DNA from: Triops longicaudatus | Taxonomy: Eukaryota; Arthropoda; Branchiopoda; Notostraca; Triopsidae | Assembly (NCBI GenBank): GCA_022885665.1 | Contig: JAGQDJ010000039.1 | Coordinates: forward strand, 186,001 to 250,000 | DNA: 64,000 nt | Direction: 5' to 3' | In this document: piece after piece, positions 58,301 through 64,000 of the stretch | Layout: the number at the start of each line of letters is the position of its first letter | Numbering within the stretch: position 1 is the stretch's first letter | The notes under the pieces: model-generated | Told to the model about the DNA's origin: nothing | What the model saw: only the letters and a program-made list of their open reading frames with translations | Databases searched by the model: none | Translations under genes and position numbers: made by a program

Positions 58301-61300
58301 TTGGGTTCCTACGTACTGCGGTTAGCACAACACTAGGGTTAGCAATGAAAACACAATCTTGGTTGACGAAAAGCTGTTGTAGTCCTGGTAATCATCATTT
58401 TATAAACTCGTTGACATTATATACTGGGAGTATTTTCTAAATTTACGCCTATGCTTAATATCACTGAAAGTCAACGAAGCACTTACTAAGACCGGCATTC
58501 AGGTTAGCTATCGTAATATTACTTTCACTGTTGTCAAAACCTCTTTACAGTATTATGCTAGTTGATACATGATACGCTTAAATGAATAACACACTATGTC
58601 TACTACAAGTGTAACTGGTGTCATTGTTCCACAGTGTCAACGAAAAGGTCTTCTTGGAGTACAGGAATGCAGTTCGTTGCCCAAAGAGCAATTTGTCAAA
58701 CGCTTTTACTACACACTTACGCAGTTTGCGAGCTTTCAACTAATTCAAAACAGCTGATAGTCTGTTATCAGAACTGTCCGTTGTTGCTATAGTTTCTATT
58801 ATACGTATCCAAACATTGACCAAAGCAAAGATTTTCCATCCAATCCACATTACATCAGGTAACAACGGAATTGGTCCCAGTGCGGGTGCCTTGTTGTGGA
58901 TTACGGAATATTTGCGAGACGTTTGCAGCGGGATACCTCTCACGTAAGTGTCGTGTGGTTAGATTAGGTCGTTAGCTTGGGTCCGTATTTTACGAGTGCT
59001 GGACGTAATATCAAGAATTTATAGCTACTTAATTCGTTCCAAATTTGCCTGTAGATGGGAATAACACGAAAACTTCAGTCTGTTTAATGAAGAAATAACT
59101 AGAAATCGCGACATTTCATTCTTATATACCTTAGTAGTTTTTAAAACATTAAAAAATTGCTCATGAAGGAGCATACAATATTCTCGTATATTTGGAGGAA
59201 AAGCCACAAAAAACTGCGAAATTTGACCGTAAATTGTTCACTGCATCCCTCGTGTATCTAACTCAGTTAACTTGAGTGTTTCTGTTTCATGTTACACTGC
59301 CTATGCATTGCTGTAACCGAATTGGTGACATAATCATTACTTTTTTTATAATTATGGAAACTATAAATAAACTGCTTCTGATACAGGAAAACAACGCGTA
59401 ATTCCAAGCTGCTTAAAAGCTATTGTTACGCCTGTTTGAAGTACAAGAAGCTTAAAAATATAATTGACCGTAATTACCATACGTACCGTACTTATTACAT
59501 CATTTTTAGATTGGTCACGAACAGTTAAAGCGAGAAAATATTATTTTTTCATAAGTAGTAGTCCTTCATGACACTATATTTATTGCAGTGTTCGTGTACA
59601 CAAATTATGCTTAAGTTTTTACACAACATCTTTTTGCCGTATTTTACTTACTTTTTCTACTTATCAAATTGTTTTCTAATAGTTTGGGCGCGTTCTTTAA
59701 ACAAGGGGAAAAATTAAGTGTATCATACGTACTGTGGTCGGAAAAAAAAACTGTTCGGGGCAAACCACAGAAGTCTAATTAAACCTCTCGAGACTCATTT
59801 ACCTTCATTAGGTAATGAAAGGACATAAACCAAGGGTTACAAGGTGAAAAGTAACCCAGGACACTGCAGACGTCAAAGGCATTTCCCAAGTCCATTGGAC
59901 CCTTTTAGTTCACAAGAACGATAATAATTTACAGTAGTGTACATAACTTTCGTGTCCGAGTAGAAAAATAACGCTCGGGTTATCAGTTCGGGTAAATGTC
60001 AGCCTTAAGAAAATTGTTCTACAAGTTAGGTTAAGTTTATTTGTTTACTTCTCTTGTGACATTTGCATTGATAGATATTAAAGTAACGAGGAGATGACAC
60101 TTTCGTTCTTATTGACAAGTAGGTGGAGTTGAGCCGTTGGGAGGTTGATGAAGACGCGTTAGGGGTCCATTACTCGTTTCAACAAGCTGCAGCTTAAGTA
60201 TCGTCATATTGCTGCCATGACTTTGATGGATGATTAGCCGAATATCATAGGCGACAGTCAGTAAGCGCTCCCATGGGTGGGTTCTTTTGAAAACCCTCCT
60301 TCTTTACCCCAACTCATCAACGCTGCTGTATGGACCTAATAATAACTGCAGCCATGCGGAGATGCGTACAAACCTAGCTAAGAGTTTGCGAAAACGAGCA
60401 AGGAAAACGAGAAATGGAAGAAGGCTCAAGACAGAATGCGACTTGGCGCTAATTAGGGGCCGAAAGTATGCCAAGCATGCTGCTTAATGGCGGTGCTGGC
60501 ACATCTTCATACCGTGCCGTGATTTGTCTCATCGTTTCACAGCTCACATGAACGAAGCAACAAGAAAGATGCCTCAAAAAATCTTGGAATGTCACAAACC
60601 CCTCCTTCGCCGTTTAGACGCAAATTTCCTTCGCTTTGGCCTTATTCCGTGAGTAAAAGCCAGTTCCAGCTTCAATGCTTTGCATTTCGATTCTGTAATT
60701 CAGGCTTTTCATTAAATATTTAATAAGTACAGATGTAAGCTTCAAAGTTCAATTTTTGTACATGAAACGCATATTTTGTACTTAACACTAATTTTGTACT
60801 TGAATAATTAAAGCTCTCTCATAAGAAATTTCGGTTTTACAGCGCGGATGCGCTGAAGAGGATCAACAGAAAATAAATTCCAGCACTGCTTTCGCTCATT
60901 GCAATTGCGTTGGGAAAGATGCATAAATGCAAGAGGCGCTTAGTTTGAAGGAGTTTGTAACTTTTAAAAAATACATTGTCCAAGTTTTGAATCAAACCTC
61001 GTATATCGTCGTTTCCAGTTCTGTGGCTGTAAATTAAGGTTTGTGCATAAATGCTCATAACTTAAGTTTGAAACTTAAATTTTCTAGGTACCCAAGCCGG
61101 TTGCCGAACATGCTGAGTAATGTTAGACTGAAAGTGCAATGGACATAAAAAAAGACTTTATAAAAAGGAGTAAAAATACATAGTTTTAGATTTTTTTATG
61201 CGAAATAATAACGAAGTTACTTGATAAAATAAATCTGAAATTCAAATGGTGCGATTTTGCCATTGGTCCAGCTTGGTTACGTGAACCGGGTGACGTAACG

Positions 61301-64000
61301 AAAGGTGAACCGCGTTGCCTAGACGCGCTGCAAGCCTGTGTTTTAGTTAAAAAAAGTCGTCAGTTTTTCCTCAATTGCTCAGTGCAGTGCAGCAAACTAA
61401 GTGTGTTATGGTCCATCGATAAATAACCTTTCTCACGTTGGCGAAATAAAGCTTTTGTTTTAACTTCTTTCGCGACAACAGGAGGTTGAAAATAAGATGC
61501 TTCTTGACACGCTTGTGGTGTCTTTGAAATTTGTACTACCAAAAGTAACTAGAGAAGCTAAATGTTCCATTTTCTTCAAGAGCGATAGCAGAAGGACAAT
61601 TCTATGTACCGAGTATGTTGAAACAATGTTGACACCAAAAGAATCTAAGCAAATACGATGTTCAATGTTACCCATCAAACTTTGATCGCTTTGCCATGTT
61701 GTAGCTTACGGGCGTTTGCAGGAAAGCTCAGAGGGGAGTTCGTTAGTGTCAGGATGGATGCGACGTGCTATGAAATGGTGAAAAAAGCGCAACTCAGAAA
61801 CTAAAGTGCCCATAGCAGCAGGGAAAGATGGTTAACTTATTACATCAGATACTCCTTTCTGAGTATTTGTTCAAGAGTATAATGTTCGGGTACTTGTAGA
61901 TTTCGATTTTTGGCAAGTCTTTACCATGTTGACGAGGAGACATTGTTAACTGAATATAACTGTTAAATTTTTACATTGAGATAAAAAAAAATTGTACTAA
62001 ATAAAATGTATTCGTTTCAACACGTGTTGGAAAATAGTTTTGTCCTCAATCAATGCACCATTAGTCCTTTGAACTTGCAAAACCTCTTGCCGTCTTCGTT
62101 CTCCTTTTAAAAAATAATACGTTCGTTACGCTCAATATTCCACTGCTGTGACAGACGTAAGCAAAAATAGAATTACTCCGTTGTTTAAATGCCTTTGATG
62201 CCAATTTAGTTACCCTTCTTCCGAGTAAAACTGTCAAAAAATAAGAGGAAGCAGCACAGTATATAAACAGTGTAAGTCGCACCTCTCACGCTGTTCACCC
62301 CAGTGAGGTCACGCTTTTCGTGGCGGGAAAATCTCCATCGCTTGCAACAGAATATCTCCGGAACAACTCCTCAGAAAAATAACTAAAAAAGTTCCCAGTT
62401 TGTAATAATATGCATTAGAAAATTTCATCAAAATCTCAATACGCGTTTTTATCTCCATTACTCTTTAAAAATTGAAATCTCGTATTAAATATTCGCAAAT
62501 TAACGGTCTACATAGTCCGTAACTTAAAGTTGTTTAACAGTACATTCAAGCTTTGTACTGACAATATAAACATTACCATGAAACTTCATGTATTTTACCG
62601 AAGACTGACACCAAACGCTGTTGCAACCGGATATAATGAAAGGAAAATATGGACATTATTCGTAACAATGTCGGCAAATAGACAAAAAAAAAGGTAGTAT
62701 GAGATGGTTAAAGCTGATTTCAAGCTTTATGGTATGGTCGCGACCGCCCCAAAAGTTCCGACAAGACTCCCTAAAAATGGTCAAAGCCCCGTTAAAAGTT
62801 AAAGCTAAACGTTTTCGGGTAAAAAGTCGCCTGCTGCAGTACCGGTAACTTATTCGGCTTTTACAAGCAGAATAAGACTAACAAATGGGCGGAGATGAGG
62901 GGACGCCCCAGTTGGCGCCAAAACGACGCGACTCGCTCTGTCCAGGACGTTGCTGGATGGAACCGCGCACGTGAAACTTACCCTACAGACCCTCTGACCA
63001 TCTCCCCGGTGGGGGAAGTCGTGTTTTCACACCAGATGCGGTTGATCTTGTAGATTCTTCCACACTTGATGGAGACATCGTTGTCACAATCGCTAAGCCT
63101 GTGTTAAATGTCCCACTAAGTGCTTTGTCTAAGAATCAGGCGAAATCCATTCTTGGAAATTCGTACGCAGGTCATCCAGCGAAATTTACGCTTCCAGTTC
63201 ATAGTAAAATCATAAAGAGAGCCACGTTTTCTCTTAAATTTAAAATATTTTAGAATGTTTAGATTATAAAAAACAAACAACATTAGACTTCTCAAAATAG
63301 TATAATTTTGTTTAGTCATTATAGTTTGCGCAAACTTGTGACAATAGATGGTTTTCATCTTTCCCATCGTGCACAAATACGACGAAAAGGAATATTGACA
63401 TACGAAAGCATACCACCAGCGAAAGAGTCCTCGGGTTTCACGAAGTCGATTTGCTTACAAAGATCTTGGTGATTATTCCTGAAGTAACTTAAAGCAGACT
63501 TTATCTTGTGAAATCGAATTTTCCAATTTTTATGCATCGTCTTCATAGAACTCCCATCCCTAATATAATTTTCAATTAATGGTGTTGAGAAAAGTTAAAA
63601 GATTAGTTTTGCGCTTGGTCGTTGATCGCTAAGAGTTTTTCGTATCTAGGAAAACATAATTCAGAAAACCTAACGTGTCGCTCACAAGTGAAGTGATTGG
63701 TTATAGCAAACTTTGCAATTCAAGTTGTCAATTCCCTTTATAAATCATCTTCAAGGATTTTCGCGACTTTTTTAGAGTGTAAGTGATGACGTGTTGTATC
63801 AAAACAAACACGACGTAAATTGTTCGAAAGTCGCTTAGAATGATTACAAAGATTTTTTTAGAGAAATAGTACATTTTCATTCGTTAATACTTGTAAAAAA
63901 TAAACCGAATTGCGTAAGAAATGAGAAAAAATAAGGAAATTGTAGGTGGGGACGGAAACTTGTATTCCGACGTTGGGTGTCTATAATTTTGCTTGTGATC

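Larger units (their letters stand above)
53001..64000. other. Gene-poor right end
   Basis: Eleven kilobases without a recognised gene. Noted: a G-run cluster at 53243-53287, an imperfect inverted repeat at 53553-53640, a 50-base palindrome at 55337-55386, an A/T mirror run near 57770, and an unexplained open frame at 62979-63253. I saw no RNA gene or array. Confidence 0.5.

Overview
This window is nuclear DNA from a small-genome invertebrate animal. The evidence is intron-rich genes with many introns of only 50-60 bases and GT/AG borders, an ANTP-class homeobox gene with an Eh1 motif, a class I myosin, and alpha-mannosidase, p24, TUBGCP5 and ABHD13 homologues. The sequence is AT-rich and the standard genetic code fits every gene. 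I could not place it in a phylum: several genes here (MPG glycosylase, TUBGCP5) are, as far as I recall, missing from common ecdysozoan models, but that is only suggestive.

Layout. Bases 1-480 hold the 5' end of a lysosomal alpha-mannosidase (minus strand), cut by the window edge. At 1892-3439 is an intronless, intact pogo/Tigger-type transposase-like gene with altered catalytic motifs. A tightly packed housekeeping block follows: UQCRB (+), RNF113 (-), MPG (+), TMED7-like p24 (-), PSMD14 (+) and a membrane-anchored SDR16C-type dehydrogenase (+). Neighbours alternate strand, so RNF113/MPG (227 bp between start codons) and TMED/PSMD14 (368 bp) share divergent promoters, while UQCRB/RNF113 and MPG/TMED converge.

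A 25-exon myosin-Ib gene (minus) runs from 26876 to 16191, with an unusual N-terminal extension and a duplicated, frame-neutral cassette exon in the motor. After about 4 kb of repeat-bearing intergenic DNA come TUBGCP5 (+), ABHD13 (-) and microsomal epoxide hydrolase (+). A decayed copy of the hydrolase's last exon lies at 41.9 kb. An NKL-type homeobox gene (minus, 4 exons, 4.1 kb first intron) spans 47654-42223.

From 47.7 kb to the right edge I recognise no gene. The 16 kb desert beside a developmental homeobox gene is probably regulatory DNA, with scattered hairpins, GC-skewed tracts and one unexplained open frame near 63 kb. The genes do not form a pathway. They cover mitochondrial respiration, splicing/ubiquitin, base-excision repair, ER-Golgi traffic, the proteasome, lipid/retinoid redox, actin motors, microtubule nucleation, xenobiotic hydrolysis and transcription. 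Exon borders were worked out by hand from splice sites, reading phase and family alignment recalled from memory; every complete model sums to a multiple of three.
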